Positions 1 through 8,607 of a DNA stretch of 64,000 nucleotides are shown here, piece by piece; position 1 is the first letter of the stretch, and each line of letters starts with the position of its first letter. Below the pieces are notes generated by a model that saw only the letters and a list, made by a program, of their open reading frames with translations, was not told where the DNA came from and ran no database searches. Source of the DNA: Paenibacillus wynnii (GTDB lineage Bacteria; Bacillota; Bacilli; Paenibacillales; Paenibacillaceae); NCBI RefSeq assembly GCF_030812855.1, contig NZ_JAUSTK010000006.1:1-64000 (forward strand), read 5' to 3'. The translations under genes and the position numbers were made by a program.

Positions 1-129
1 CAAAGAGGTATATCCTCAAAATTAGCGGGCGAAATTTCCTCTAATTGCCCAAACGGGGTACCGGGAGCAGAAATAGAGGGAGAAAATTCCTCTATTCGGC
101 GTAACGGATTTCTGTCTTTCTCGTCACCT
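1..129. repeat. Intergenic segment with hairpin-cored repeats
   Basis: No gene is visible. Two similar motifs occur, each with GAGG- and CCTC-type arms around an A/T-rich centre. The clearest is ATAGAGG and CCTCTAT separated by nine bases near 72-96. The organisation, short hairpins separated by GC-richer spacers, resembles the other intergenic repeats in this window, but the sequence is different. Only about two units are visible, so the repeat call is tentative. Confidence 0.3.
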
Positions 130-188
130 GTCAAGAACTGATTTTAGTGTTGAGCCATTAAGGCTCAATCTCAAAATCAGTTCTTGAC
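130..188. repeat. Head-to-head pair of IS ends forming a long palindrome
   Basis: Bases 130-156 and 162-188 are near-perfect inverted copies of each other separated by ATTAA. Each arm begins GTCAAGAACTGATTTT when read inward and ends in TTGAGCC. The right arm (162-188) is the left terminal repeat of the adjacent insertion sequence. The left arm has the orientation expected of an opposite IS end. It could be the relic of a second copy, or a hairpin protecting the element from read-through. Confidence 0.6.
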
Positions 189-1468
189 TATCCAGCCAAC
201 ATCCGATGGCGGTTACATTCAATGAGAATGCCTGCTTTATAACGGCTGCGATTTCGTGTGAAATAATGACGGCGCTGAAAGGCTTTAATACGATTGTGAC
301 GACCTTCTACCGTCACGTTTGTCCATCGGCATTGATGGTAGTTTACAATTTCCACGTTCCAATTGCGCATCGTCTTTAAGGCGCTGCGGACAGCTGGATG
401 GTCAATCTTCCCGCCTTTCTCACACCAACGCTCAAATCCCAGTTTGGCAACGGCAAAGTTCGGCGAGCAGTCATACCAAGTCGAGAATGCTTCTTTCCAC
501 TCCCACACGCTGTGAAGTAGCGGGGAAAAAGTTAGCAGCACCTCCAACCGCTTTCTGCTTTCCTCGTCCAGCGACTCCGAAGGAGGGTTGAGCAAGCGAT
601 GAAGGGCTTTTAAGTGAGCCTTTGCCCGTGGTGACAGCGTATACTGGATGGTTTTTCGAACCTCCTGCACGCTTTCGATCACATAACCGTGAACATGAAA
701 CCGATCCGCTATGCGAATCGCATGGCTTGGATGAAGATGGGCATACGTCCGTAAATCTTCTAGTTTGCGACCCGGAAGCAGGTCCAGCATGCTCTCGCCT
801 TTGGGATTGTGGATGCCGGTATTATATGTATGTCCTTTTTTGACAGCAAAATCATCGACACCTAAAACCAGATTGGACATTTCTTTCGCTTCATTCCATA
901 CGTGCTCCTCGATGCGCTGACATTCCGCCGAAACCGCCTCGTTATGCATGCGCTGTACGGTGCTTGCAGGTAGTTGCTGCATGCGGGCGCTATGTGCAGC
1001 CGTTGACCCTAGCGCTTGTTCGACGGTATGAGAACGAAAAAGCCAGCTGTAGCGTTGCTTGGAACCAACAAATTCGTAGGACCATCCAAATCCGGCTTCA
1101 CAAGTGGTGCAGGACAAACGGATGGAAGGCACATGCAGAAAGGTTTTTTTCGCAAACACTGGCAAATGCCTTACCGTCCGCATGCCGTTATTACCTTTAC
1201 GAATGACATTTTGATCGGACTTGCACAGGGGCAGCATTGCTTGTAGCGAAGTGGAATAGCTTCGATATGAAGTTCTTCGGTAACGATAGACCAAATGTGT
1301 TGAATTTGTAGCTCTGGTATGTCGAGCATTTCCTTGATATACTGGTTCTGCATCTGCTCTATCCTTTGTGGGTTGTTTGGTAGGACTTACAACACTACAG
1401 GATTAGCAGATGTTTTTCCATGTTTACTCTTCGATTACTTCGTCAAGTACTGATTACGGCTTTGAGCC
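162..1468 (-). mobile_element. Degenerate ISL3-family insertion sequence
   Basis: A single broken transposase gene lies between imperfect 27-bp terminal inverted repeats. The left end (162-188) and the reverse complement of the right end (1442-1468) both read GGCTCAA, then ATCAG, then CTTGAC, with mismatches between. The ISL3 assignment comes from the transposase. I do not see the 8-bp target duplication expected of ISL3: the flanks GCCATTAA and AAATTAGT do not match. This suggests old insertion, a rearranged left end, or slightly misplaced boundaries. Confidence 0.7.
188..1353 (-). pseudogene. ISL3-family transposase, frameshifted and internally deleted
   Basis: The protein is an ISL3 transposase (DDE type, cut-and-paste transposition). 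The first part (1353 to about 1225) gives the N-terminus MQNQYIKEMLD through a zinc-finger start QCCPC. The reading then continues in another frame with CKSDQNVIRKG, so one base is missing inside the Cys motif near 1225-1230. The core has VLGVDDFAVKKGH with the first acidic residue and ADRFHVHGYV. Between EDLRTYAHLHP and AIRIADRFH the usual segment of about 25 residues, with a conserved Asp-Tyr stretch, appears to be missing. The C-terminus EGRHNRIKAFQRRHYF is intact. A frameshift plus loss of a conserved segment makes activity unlikely. Family assignment is firm; the exact deletion size is inferred from memory of relatives. Confidence 0.8.
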
Positions 1469-1591
1469 AAATTAGTAAGACACTTACGAATGAATTGAAG
1501 TATCACGTTAATTATCAAAATCAGAATAAAATCCTCAAATAATTATTTGTGGGCACTTTATTTAAAGCGACCAAACAACTTACCTTTGCCC

Positions 1592-1630
1592 ATAAACAAA
1601 AAACCCTCAACGCATAGAGCGTCAAGGGTT
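1592..1630 (-). terminator. Rho-independent terminator of glnA
   Basis: Reading on the minus strand, arms AACCCTTGACGC and GCGTTGAGGGTT (two internal mismatches, five-base loop) are followed by a run of seven T. It starts just after the glnA stop codon. Confidence 0.85.
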
Positions 1631-1637
1631 CTGGGTT

Positions 1638-2966
1638 CTAGTAAAGAGTCATGTACTGATTACGTTCCCACTCGTGGACTTGGGTCCGGTAGATATCCCA
1701 TTCAATTTCTTTCAACTCGTAGAAGTGAGCAAGTGCATGTTCACCGAGAGCGTCCGTGATTACCTGGCTGCGGATCATTTCACTTAGCGCTTCCTTCAAG
1801 TCGGATGGCAAGCTTGGGATGCCTTCTTCGATACGCTCTTCCTCGGACATGATGTAGATGTTGCGGTCAATTGGAGCAGGAAGCTCAAGCTGACGCTTGA
1901 TACCGTCGAGTCCGGCCTTCAACATTACAGCTAGTGCAAGGTACGGGTTAGCTGCCGGATCCGGGTTACGAACCTCAACGCGTGTACTTAAACCTCTGGA
2001 TGCCGGGATACGGATCATCGGGCTACGGTTACTTGCAGACCAGGCTACATAGCAAGGTGCTTCATAACCAGGTACGAGACGTTTATAAGAGTTCACTGTC
2101 GGATTGGTAATCGCCGCAAAAGCACGTGCATGCTTCAAAATACCAGCCATGTAGTAACGTGCTGTTTTGCTAAGTCCCAGCTTGTCACTTTCATCGTAGA
2201 ACATGTTTTCACTGTCTTTGAACAAGGATTGGTGAGCGTGCATACCGGATCCGTTCATACCAAATAGCGGTTTAGGCATAAAAGTTGCATGCAGGCCATG
2301 TTGACGGGCAACCGTCTTCACAACGAGCTTGAAGGTTTGGATCTGATCAGCTGCTTTGATCGCGTTAGCATATTTGAAGTCAATCTCATGCTGGCCAGAA
2401 GCCACTTCATGGTGAGACGCTTCAACTTCAAAGCCCATTTCTTCAAGTGTCAATACGATTTCGCGACGGCAGTTCTCCCCAAGATCCATCGGCGCCAAAT
2501 CAAAATATCCACCCTGATCGTTCAATTCTGTTGTAGGATTACCCTTCTCGTCCGTTCTGAACAAGAAAAACTCAGGTTCCGGTCCAACATTCATGGCTGT
2601 AAAACCCATATCTTCTGCTTCCTTCAGACAACGTTTGAGGATACCGCGCGGGTCTCCAGCAAACGGTGTGCCATCAGGCATGTATACATCACAGATCAGA
2701 CGTGCCACACGGCTGTCAGTCACCCATGGAAAAATAACCCATGTGCTTAGATCAGGATACAGATACATATCAGACTCTTCAATACGAACATAACCTTCGA
2801 TAGAAGATCCATCGAACATCATCTTGTTATCAAGTGCCTTTTCCAATTGGCTGAAAGGAATTTCTACATTCTTGATCGTACCCAGCAGATCGGTAAATTG
2901 CAGACGAATAAAACGGACATTCTCTTCCTTGGCAATTCTTAAAATATCATCTTTAGAAAAGCTCAC
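1638..2966 (-). CDS. glnA: Type I glutamine synthetase
   Basis: Makes glutamine from glutamate, ammonia and ATP in the cytoplasm. The 442-residue length fits the GSI-alpha form of Gram-positive bacteria (B. subtilis GlnA is about the same). Visible signatures are the N-terminal beta-grasp domain with [16 protein letters not shown], the ATP-binding [13 protein letters not shown], and the C-terminal [18 protein letters not shown]. There is no adenylylation-type extension. It lies 27 bp downstream of glnR and is co-transcribed with it. In this family feedback-inhibited GlnA converts GlnR into its repressing form. The identification is secure. Confidence 0.98.
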   Translation of the reverse strand: MSFSKDDILRIAKEENVRFIRLQFTDLLGTIKNVEIPFSQLEKALDNKMMFDGSSIEGYVRIEESDMYLYPDLSTWVIFPWVTDSRVARLICDVYMPDGTPFAGDPRGILKRCLKEAEDMGFTAMNVGPEPEFFLFRTDEKGNPTTELNDQGGYFDLAPMDLGENCRREIVLTLEEMGFEVEASHHEVASGQHEIDFKYANAIKAADQIQTFKLVVKTVARQHGLHATFMPKPLFGMNGSGMHAHQSLFKDSENMFYDESDKLGLSKTARYYMAGILKHARAFAAITNPTVNSYKRLVPGYEAPCYVAWSASNRSPMIRIPASRGLSTRVEVRNPDPAANPYLALAVMLKAGLDGIKRQLELPAPIDRNIYIMSEEERIEEGIPSLPSDLKEALSEMIRSQVITDALGEHALAHFYELKEIEWDIYRTQVHEWERNQYMTLY

Positions 2967-2993
2967 TTTACCCTCTCCCTTACGCTCTTTATA

Positions 2994-3404
2994 TTATTTA
3001 TTAAAAAACCGGGATAATTCTCCTTGAATGAGCGATACTTGGCCCGGTCTTTTACCTGAGACCAGTTCCTGCTTCAATAAACGGTGAAGCTGGGAATCGG
3101 ACAACTCTCTACGCCTTACCTCTGTATCCGGGGTAATTACTGTAGCTTCCTCAGATTCCTTGGTGACAGGGTTCATGACCTGCTTAATGCCGGCAATGTT
3201 AACACCCTTCTCTATCAATGCTTTGATCTCTAGCAGACGTTCAACATCATTGAATGAAAATAAACGCTGATTCCCCGAAGTACGGGCTGGTACGATCAGG
3301 CTGTGTTGCTCATAATAACGAATTTGTCTTGCCGATAAATCAGTAAGCTTCATTACGATACCTATAGGAAATAATGCCATATTTCTGCGGATTTCATCAC
3401 CCAT
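2994..3404 (-). CDS. glnR: MerR-family nitrogen regulator GlnR
   Basis: DNA-binding regulator of nitrogen genes. The protein is 136 residues with an N-terminal MerR winged helix (KLTDLSARQIRYYEQHSLI and NQRLFSFNDVERLLEIKAL). Its short C-terminal tail (SLIQGELSRFFNK) resembles the segment that senses feedback-inhibited glutamine synthetase in Bacillus and Paenibacillus. It is the first gene of glnR-glnA, and a perfect GlnR box precedes its promoter, so autoregulation is expected. In Paenibacillus GlnR also controls nif and ammonium transport genes where present. Confidence 0.96.
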   Translation of the reverse strand: MGDEIRRNMALFPIGIVMKLTDLSARQIRYYEQHSLIVPARTSGNQRLFSFNDVERLLEIKALIEKGVNIAGIKQVMNPVTKESEEATVITPDTEVRRRELSDSQLHRLLKQELVSGKRPGQVSLIQGELSRFFNK

Positions 3405-3441
3405 GACTCATCCAACCTTCCAATGATCTTTTTCTCATCTC

Positions 3442-3470
3442 ATTGTACATTTCCTAATTTGGCGTGTCAA
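3442..3470 (-). promoter_or_regulatory. Sigma-A promoter of glnR-glnA
   Basis: On the minus strand TTGACA (3465-3470) and TACAAT (3442-3447) are separated by exactly 17 bp. The -10 lies about 40 bp ahead of the glnR start codon. Confidence 0.85.
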
Positions 3471-3475
3471 TGGTG

Positions 3476-3492
3476 TGTAAGATATTCTTACA
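3476..3492. promoter_or_regulatory. GlnR/TnrA operator upstream of glnRA
   Basis: The site TGTAA-GATATTC-TTACA matches the TGTNA-N7-TNACA consensus perfectly. It ends five bases upstream of the glnRA -35 hexamer, the position of the upstream glnRA operator in B. subtilis. Its distal half overlaps the TAA stop codon of the neighbouring ynbB-like gene. I did not find a second perfect box over the -35. Confidence 0.85.
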
Positions 3493-4741
3493 ATAAATTA
3501 CGATCCCGCATAGTTTGCAGCGCCTTAAGTACCCCGTACTTAACGTGAGAATAGGTCAATCCACCTTGCATATATCCGATATATGGCGCACGAATAGGCG
3601 CGTCAGCAGATAACTCCAAGCTTCCACCTTGAATAAACGTTCCTGCCGCCATTATGACAGGATGCTCATATCCGGGCATATCCCACGGCTCAGGTACTAC
3701 ATGACTATCGACGGCAGCTGCTCGTTGAATACCTTGTACGAATGCTATGAGATGTTCAGGACCGTCAAAGGAAACCGCTTGTATCAAATCTGTACGCATG
3801 TCATTCCAAGCCGGCTTCGTCTGGAATCCACAGCGTTCGAATACAGATGCCGCAAAAATACTTCCTTTGACTGCCTGTCCTACTGTATGCGGAGCCATGA
3901 ACAGCCCTTGGTAAATACCTCGAGTGGTACCCAGCATCGCACCTACTTCTCCACCTATACCCGGTGCGGTCAAGCGGTAAGCAGCCAATTCCACTAGTTC
4001 CTTCTTCCCGCAGATATAACCGCCCGTCTCCGCAATTCCGCCTCCTGGATTCTTAATCAACGAACCAGCTACCAGATCAGCGCCTACCTGCGGCGGCTCC
4101 AGTTCCTCAGTAAATTCACCATAGCAATTGTCTACAAATACGATAACATCTGCTTTTAGTGCCTTGACTTTTTTCGTCATTTCTCCAATTTCAGAAACTG
4201 TAAAAGACGAGCGCCAGTCGTATCCACGCGAGCGTTGGATCGCAATCACTTTGGTTTTTGAATTAACAGCAAGGGACACTTCATCCCAGTCCACTTTGCC
4301 ATCATCAGTTAGAGCAACCTCACGATATGAAATTCCGAAATCGGCGAGTGAACCTGTCCCATCCCCCGGCTTACCCACCACTTTGTGCAGGGTATCATAG
4401 GGCCGTCCTGTAATATATAGCAGCTCATCCCCGGGCCGCAGCACACCAAATAAAGCTGTGCAGATTGTATGCGTGCCTGAAGCGAAATGAGGGCGCACCA
4501 AAGCCGCCTCAGCCCCAAATACATCCGCATACACAAGCTCAAGCACCTCACGCCCACGGTCATTGTAGGCATAACCTGTAGAGCCGGCAAAATGGAAGTC
4601 ACTGACTTGATGCTTTTGAAAGGCTTCAATAACCTTCCACTGATTCCGATCAACTATTCGGTTCAGTTGGTTTACAGCACTTTCAATTTCAATTTCCGCA
4701 GCCTCAGCTGCTTGTAGTAGATCTTCTGCAAATACTGCCAT
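3488..4741 (-). CDS. Methionine gamma-lyase-like PLP protein (YnbB / aluminium resistance family)
   Basis: A fold-type I PLP enzyme of the Cys/Met metabolism class, homologous to B. subtilis YnbB. The true substrate of this family is not established. Visible motifs are HFASGTHTICTALFG (cofactor phosphate region), VFVDNCYGEF (the Asp contacting the PLP ring) and AGSLIKNPGG (the Schiff-base Lys). The open frame extends to 4768, but AGGAGAG lies 11 bases before the ATG at 4741, so MAVFAEDLL is the better start. The gene sits between hflX and glnR, the same order as ynbA-ynbB-glnR in B. subtilis. Its stop codon lies inside the glnRA operator. Confidence 0.85.
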   Translation of the reverse strand: MAVFAEDLLQAAEAAEIEIESAVNQLNRIVDRNQWKVIEAFQKHQVSDFHFAGSTGYAYNDRGREVLELVYADVFGAEAALVRPHFASGTHTICTALFGVLRPGDELLYITGRPYDTLHKVVGKPGDGTGSLADFGISYREVALTDDGKVDWDEVSLAVNSKTKVIAIQRSRGYDWRSSFTVSEIGEMTKKVKALKADVIVFVDNCYGEFTEELEPPQVGADLVAGSLIKNPGGGIAETGGYICGKKELVELAAYRLTAPGIGGEVGAMLGTTRGIYQGLFMAPHTVGQAVKGSIFAASVFERCGFQTKPAWNDMRTDLIQAVSFDGPEHLIAFVQGIQRAAAVDSHVVPEPWDMPGYEHPVIMAAGTFIQGGSLELSADAPIRAPYIGYMQGGLTYSHVKYGVLKALQTMRDRNLL

Positions 4742-4838
4742 GCCTTTAATATCTCTCCTAACATCCACTTCTCATAATAGTGACAGGAAGCGTAAGCTCC
4801 CCGTCACTTATACAGCTTATAAAATATCTTTCAACCTT

Positions 4839-6164
4839 CTAAAACTCCGTTTCACTCTCATTGGAACCAGCTTCTTCTGGTTGATCCACAAAATCAGTAA
4901 GCATATAACCCCATTTTACATAATCCTCTTTATTTAAACGGACATTGTAAAGAACATCGTTCTCATCATAGGTTTGTTCCAATACTTCCCCTACTCTATA
5001 GAGCAGTGAAGCAAGATCTCCACGATCTCCCGGAATTCTAAAGATCAATGTGTCACCGGCGAGCTCATCCTGTATCACATTGTTAATCCGTTCTAAATCC
5101 TCCGGATTAAAAGCGCTGACCTTTAAATGGCGGGTGTCCGATGGCAGCATTTCCTTCTCTTCAGGCTGACAGAGGTCTATTTTATTAAACAATGTAATTT
5201 GCGGTTTACCAGCGGCTCCCAGATCCTGTAGGATGGATTGAACAACATCCATCTGTTCCGCACGCATCGGTGAAGAGGAATCCACCACATGCAGCACCAG
5301 ATTCGCCTCATTAACTTCCTCCAGCGTCGATCGGAAAGCAGCTACCAGATGATGCGGGAGATTCTGAATAAAACCAACAGTATCCGTAAGGACTACATCT
5401 TTACCGCCAGGAAGTGCAAGAACCCGTGATGTAGGATCCAAAGTTGCGAACAGCTGATTCTCGATATATACGTCCGCATCAGTTAACTGCTTCAAGAGTG
5501 TCGATTTGCCGGCATTGGTGTAACCAACCAGGGCAACTTGAATTGCCCCACTCTTACGGCGGCGTTCACGATGCAATTCACGGGTCTTAATAACCTCATC
5601 AAGCTGGCGTTTCAGTTCAGTAATCCGGTCACGGATATGACGTCGATCGGTTTCAAGCTTACTTTCACCAGGACCTCTAGTACCGATTCCGCCGCCAAGT
5701 CTCGATAGGTTCTTACCCTGTCCCGAAAGCCGGGGCAGCAAATAAGACAGCTGGGCCAGTTCCACCTGAATAATACCTTCACGGGTTTTCGCGCGGCCTG
5801 CAAAGATGTCCAGGATTAATTGCGTACGGTCGATGATTTTCAGATCAAGGGTTTCCTCCAGATTCCGTACTTGAGCACCCGATAGCTCCTGATCAAATAT
5901 TGCGGTGGTGGCTCCTAATCCATCAGCGGCCATTCGCAGCTCCTCAACCTTACCTTTGCCGATAAACCATTTTGAATCCGGTGTTTCTTTGTTTTGGCGC
6001 AATACATCAAGCACCTCTACACCTGCTGTTTCGGCCAATTGAACTAATTCCTGTAGAGAAAGCTCAGGATCAATACCAGTCCGCTTAATTTTATCTGTAA
6101 CCAGACTGACCAGTATCGCTCTATCCTGTATTTCTGTAGTTGTATTATGTGTTGTTATTGCCAT
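4839..6164 (-). CDS. hflX: Ribosome-associated GTPase HflX
   Basis: HflX binds the 50S subunit and rescues or splits stalled 70S ribosomes under heat or antibiotic stress in studied bacteria. The 441-residue protein has the N-terminal HflX domain with KWFIGKGKVEEL (about residues 65-76), then a glycine-rich linker GGGIGTRGPGESKLE (157-171). The TrmE-type G domain follows, with G1 GYTNAGKST (214-222), G3 DTVGF (261-265) and G4 NKID (327-330). A short C-terminal domain ends the protein. It corresponds to B. subtilis ynbA. Upstream lies spoVK, 50 bp away in the same direction. Confidence 0.96.
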   Translation of the reverse strand: MAITTHNTTTEIQDRAILVSLVTDKIKRTGIDPELSLQELVQLAETAGVEVLDVLRQNKETPDSKWFIGKGKVEELRMAADGLGATTAIFDQELSGAQVRNLEETLDLKIIDRTQLILDIFAGRAKTREGIIQVELAQLSYLLPRLSGQGKNLSRLGGGIGTRGPGESKLETDRRHIRDRITELKRQLDEVIKTRELHRERRRKSGAIQVALVGYTNAGKSTLLKQLTDADVYIENQLFATLDPTSRVLALPGGKDVVLTDTVGFIQNLPHHLVAAFRSTLEEVNEANLVLHVVDSSSPMRAEQMDVVQSILQDLGAAGKPQITLFNKIDLCQPEEKEMLPSDTRHLKVSAFNPEDLERINNVIQDELAGDTLIFRIPGDRGDLASLLYRVGEVLEQTYDENDVLYNVRLNKEDYVKWGYMLTDFVDQPEEAGSNESETEF

Positions 6165-6214
6165 TTATGACATGCTCCTTATGCCGGTAATATTGTTATT
6201 CTAGCCATGATGCC

Positions 6215-7180
6215 TTACAGCTTAAAGTCCTCTGTACGCAACGACATCAGCTCCTGCTTACCAGGACTGCTGTTCTCAAACTGGGTCAGAATACGCACAG
6301 CCTGGTTACGAACGGCCTTCTCAATTGAATTTCGCACGTAGCGGGCATTACTGAATGCGTGAATACTCTCAGTTTTCTCCAACAATAAGTATTGCTTTAG
6401 TTTGAGTATAGCCTGAGGCATCAAAATATAATCCCGTTCCTTAGCCATCAGTTCGGCAATTTGCAGCAGCTGATCGATCGTGTAATCGGGAAATTCAACC
6501 TGAATCGGAAAGCGTGAAGGAAGACCCGGATTGCTCATCAAAAAATAATCAATCTCTCCTGAGTAACCAGCCAGTATGAGTACAAATTGACTGCGATGGT
6601 CTTCCATAGATTTAACAAGAGTATCTATCGCTTCTTTACCGAAGTCCTTTTCTCCGCCACGCGCAAGACTGTAAGCTTCATCGATAAAAAGAATCCCACC
6701 AAGCGCTTTCTTGACAAGATCACGAGTCTTCTGTGCAGTATGACCAATGTATTCCCCTACAAGATCCGCTCTTTCCACTTCAATTAAATGTCCCTTGGAC
6801 AGTACTCCCATTCTCTGAAACAGCTTGGCGACAATTCGGGCCACAGTTGTCTTCCCTGTTCCTGGGTTTCCTTTGAACACCATATGATACGCCTGCCCGC
6901 CACTGGCAAGACCGGCTTCACTACGCATTTGAGCAATTTGCAGCAAGGCGTAAATTTCAAAGACCAATTCCTTGATATTATCCAGTCCTACCAGGGCGTC
7001 CAGTTCTTGGCTAATCTCCTGAAAAAGTCCGCTGTGACTATGTCCCTTGGGCGGTACAGTCTCATTATCTCCTGATGGACTGCTCACGATTGGAGGCTCT
7101 TGGTTCCGCAATACAATATTTATTTGTCTTGACGGTCTGCTTTCCTCCCGCCCGCTTGCCGCAGCTAAACGTCCGTTCAT
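6215..7180 (-). CDS. spoVK: Stage V sporulation protein K, AAA ATPase
   Basis: A CbxX/CfxQ-type AAA ATPase needed for spore maturation in B. subtilis, probably acting as a remodelling ATPase in the mother cell. The 321-residue protein has a polar N-terminal tail of about 50 residues, then an AAA module. Walker A is GNPGTGKTT (about 104-112), Walker B with sensor is LFIDEAYSLARGG (about 165-177), and an Arg-finger region SNPGLPSRFP follows. The order spoVK-hflX-ynbB-glnR-glnA is conserved with B. subtilis, which supports the assignment. Confidence 0.94.
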   Translation of the reverse strand: MNGRLAAASGREESRPSRQINIVLRNQEPPIVSSPSGDNETVPPKGHSHSGLFQEISQELDALVGLDNIKELVFEIYALLQIAQMRSEAGLASGGQAYHMVFKGNPGTGKTTVARIVAKLFQRMGVLSKGHLIEVERADLVGEYIGHTAQKTRDLVKKALGGILFIDEAYSLARGGEKDFGKEAIDTLVKSMEDHRSQFVLILAGYSGEIDYFLMSNPGLPSRFPIQVEFPDYTIDQLLQIAELMAKERDYILMPQAILKLKQYLLLEKTESIHAFSNARYVRNSIEKAVRNQAVRILTQFENSSPGKQELMSLRTEDFKL

Positions 7181-7262
7181 GAATTCACCTCATCTATACA
7201 GGGCTGACTACTCTACTCAAGTCTATTCCTATAGATAAGGTGTTATTAGCAGATTCGAGATT

Positions 7263-7934
7263 TTAACTGCCAAATTGCAAGGTAAACTGCTTACCCTTCC
7301 ATTTGGTGTAGGCCAGAATCTCCCGGGATTTATGCCAAGCCATTGACATGATTTTTGAATCAGTCAATCCTAGCTCCGTTTTGGCATATCCGAGTTCTGC
7401 TGCAATCTCCTGAGAGCGCCGACCATGATACGTATGCGTAATGATCACAGCACTAGACCAGCCTTCACGAACCATAATTTCTTTACCGAATAATAAGTTT
7501 TCATAAGTACTGGTGGCCTTGTTCTCCACATAAATACGATCTTCCGGCACTCCCTGTTGAACGAGGTAATTTCGCATTCCTTGAGCTTCAGTATACTTAA
7601 GATCCGGTTTATCTAATCCCCCAGTAACTATAAACCGAGAAAATTCACCTTCTTTATAAAGCTTCAGACCGTAATCCAGCCTTTCTTTCAATCCGGGACT
7701 CGGCTCATCTCCCCACATCGACATTCCAAGTACGATACCGACATCACCACCTGTCATGGGAGTAGTAGTCACCGTACGGTTGATATTCCAAAAAGCGAAT
7801 GCACACCAGAGAAGTCCAACAATCAGCAAAGCAACGAATGTAATTTTTATTCCACGCATGGATCTAAATCTTCGTTTTCTAGACATTATCCGGATCGGTG
7901 AAGATCCGCTGCCACCCTGCCACTCCATTTTCAT
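7263..7934 (-). CDS. DUF218 (YdcF/ElyC/SanA-like) membrane-anchored protein
   Basis: A 223-residue protein with a basic N-terminus and one membrane helix (about residues 29-48, KITFVALLIVGLLWCAFAF). An extracytoplasmic DUF218 domain follows. Domain landmarks are VGIVLGMSMWGDEPSPGLKERLDYGLKLY, FIVTGGL, EAQGMRNYL and the TSTYENL motif. Members are implicated in envelope integrity in Escherichia coli, but the reaction is unknown. The start used here overlaps the end of the upstream DUF402 gene by four bases, indicating co-transcription. The later Met (MSRKRRF, about residue 17) is an alternative start. Confidence 0.85.
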   Translation of the reverse strand: MKMEWQGGSGSSPIRIMSRKRRFRSMRGIKITFVALLIVGLLWCAFAFWNINRTVTTTPMTGGDVGIVLGMSMWGDEPSPGLKERLDYGLKLYKEGEFSRFIVTGGLDKPDLKYTEAQGMRNYLVQQGVPEDRIYVENKATSTYENLLFGKEIMVREGWSSAVIITHTYHGRRSQEIAAELGYAKTELGLTDSKIMSMAWHKSREILAYTKWKGKQFTLQFGS

Positions 7935-8485
7935 TTCCTCCTGAAATCTCCATTATGGAACAACTCGGCTCGGTGCTTTAAGGAAAGAGAGAAATAAGGA
8001 AAGGCATGAGCATCGATGCTTCGTAACAGGGTGTTAGCAGTAGCCCAGGCAAGATTGTACTCATCATCTGTAATGTCGCTATGCTCAAGCGCCTCGTCCA
8101 GCTCATCCTCGTCCAGCAGAAATACCTCTCCATTCCATAGTACCACCACATCAAGGTATAGATCATCAAACCAAGGAACACCTTGATCTGTAACCCCCTG
8201 TACCTTACAGGTATCAATGTACCACTGAATAATATTTTGCTTATCATCGAACATAGCAGTCACAATATAATGACTGTCTTTAGGGAAATACTGCAGCCAT
8301 GAATACCCTTTGTCTGCAATGCGGTATGTATGCCTGCCATAGCTCTTCCACAACGGTTCTTTAAGCCCATAGATTGTGTAAAGTGTGATGAAACCATTGA
8401 ATTCCCGGCTTTCCACATAGCGGCAGGCAAAATGGCGGCGCGTAATCCGGCGCCAGTTGGCCCGGTCTCCGAATTTACGTTTCAT
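7931..8485 (-). CDS. DUF402 nucleoside tri-/diphosphatase (Ntdp family)
   Basis: A 184-residue cytoplasmic protein of the YgaC/Ntdp family. Characterised staphylococcal members hydrolyse nucleoside tri- and diphosphates with divalent metals. Visible conserved stretches are the N-terminal KSYGRHTYRIADKGYSWL segment, the metal-binding-like YIDTCKVQG and YLDVVVLWNGEVFLLDEDEL. It overlaps the DUF218 gene by four bases. Substrate specificity cannot be read from the sequence. Confidence 0.88.
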   Translation of the reverse strand: MKRKFGDRANWRRITRRHFACRYVESREFNGFITLYTIYGLKEPLWKSYGRHTYRIADKGYSWLQYFPKDSHYIVTAMFDDKQNIIQWYIDTCKVQGVTDQGVPWFDDLYLDVVVLWNGEVFLLDEDELDEALEHSDITDDEYNLAWATANTLLRSIDAHAFPYFSLSLKHRAELFHNGDFRRK

Positions 8486-8544
8486 ATAAATAACCCTCTC
8501 CAGTATGGTGACTTCAGCTTACCACATTTAGGGTTTACACTCAA

Positions 8545-8605
8545 AAAGAAACCCTGATCCCCTAATATCCGATCTATACGGATCCTTAGAGTGATCAGGG
8601 CAGGA
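8545..8605 (-). terminator. Terminator of the class A PBP gene
   Basis: On the minus strand GCCCTGATCAC and its complement GATCAGGG enclose a second stem (GGATCCG / CGGAT). A T-rich stretch TTTCTTTTT follows. It lies directly after the penicillin-binding-protein stop codon and before the DUF402 start. Confidence 0.75.
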
Positions 8606-8607
8606 GG

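Noticed and set aside
154..1476. Target-site duplication of the ISL3 element
   Set aside because: The eight bases on either side (GCCATTAA and AAATTAGT) do not match.
2289..2750. 153-residue plus-strand frame inside glnA
   Set aside because: Antisense to a strongly conserved gene; no supporting start signal.
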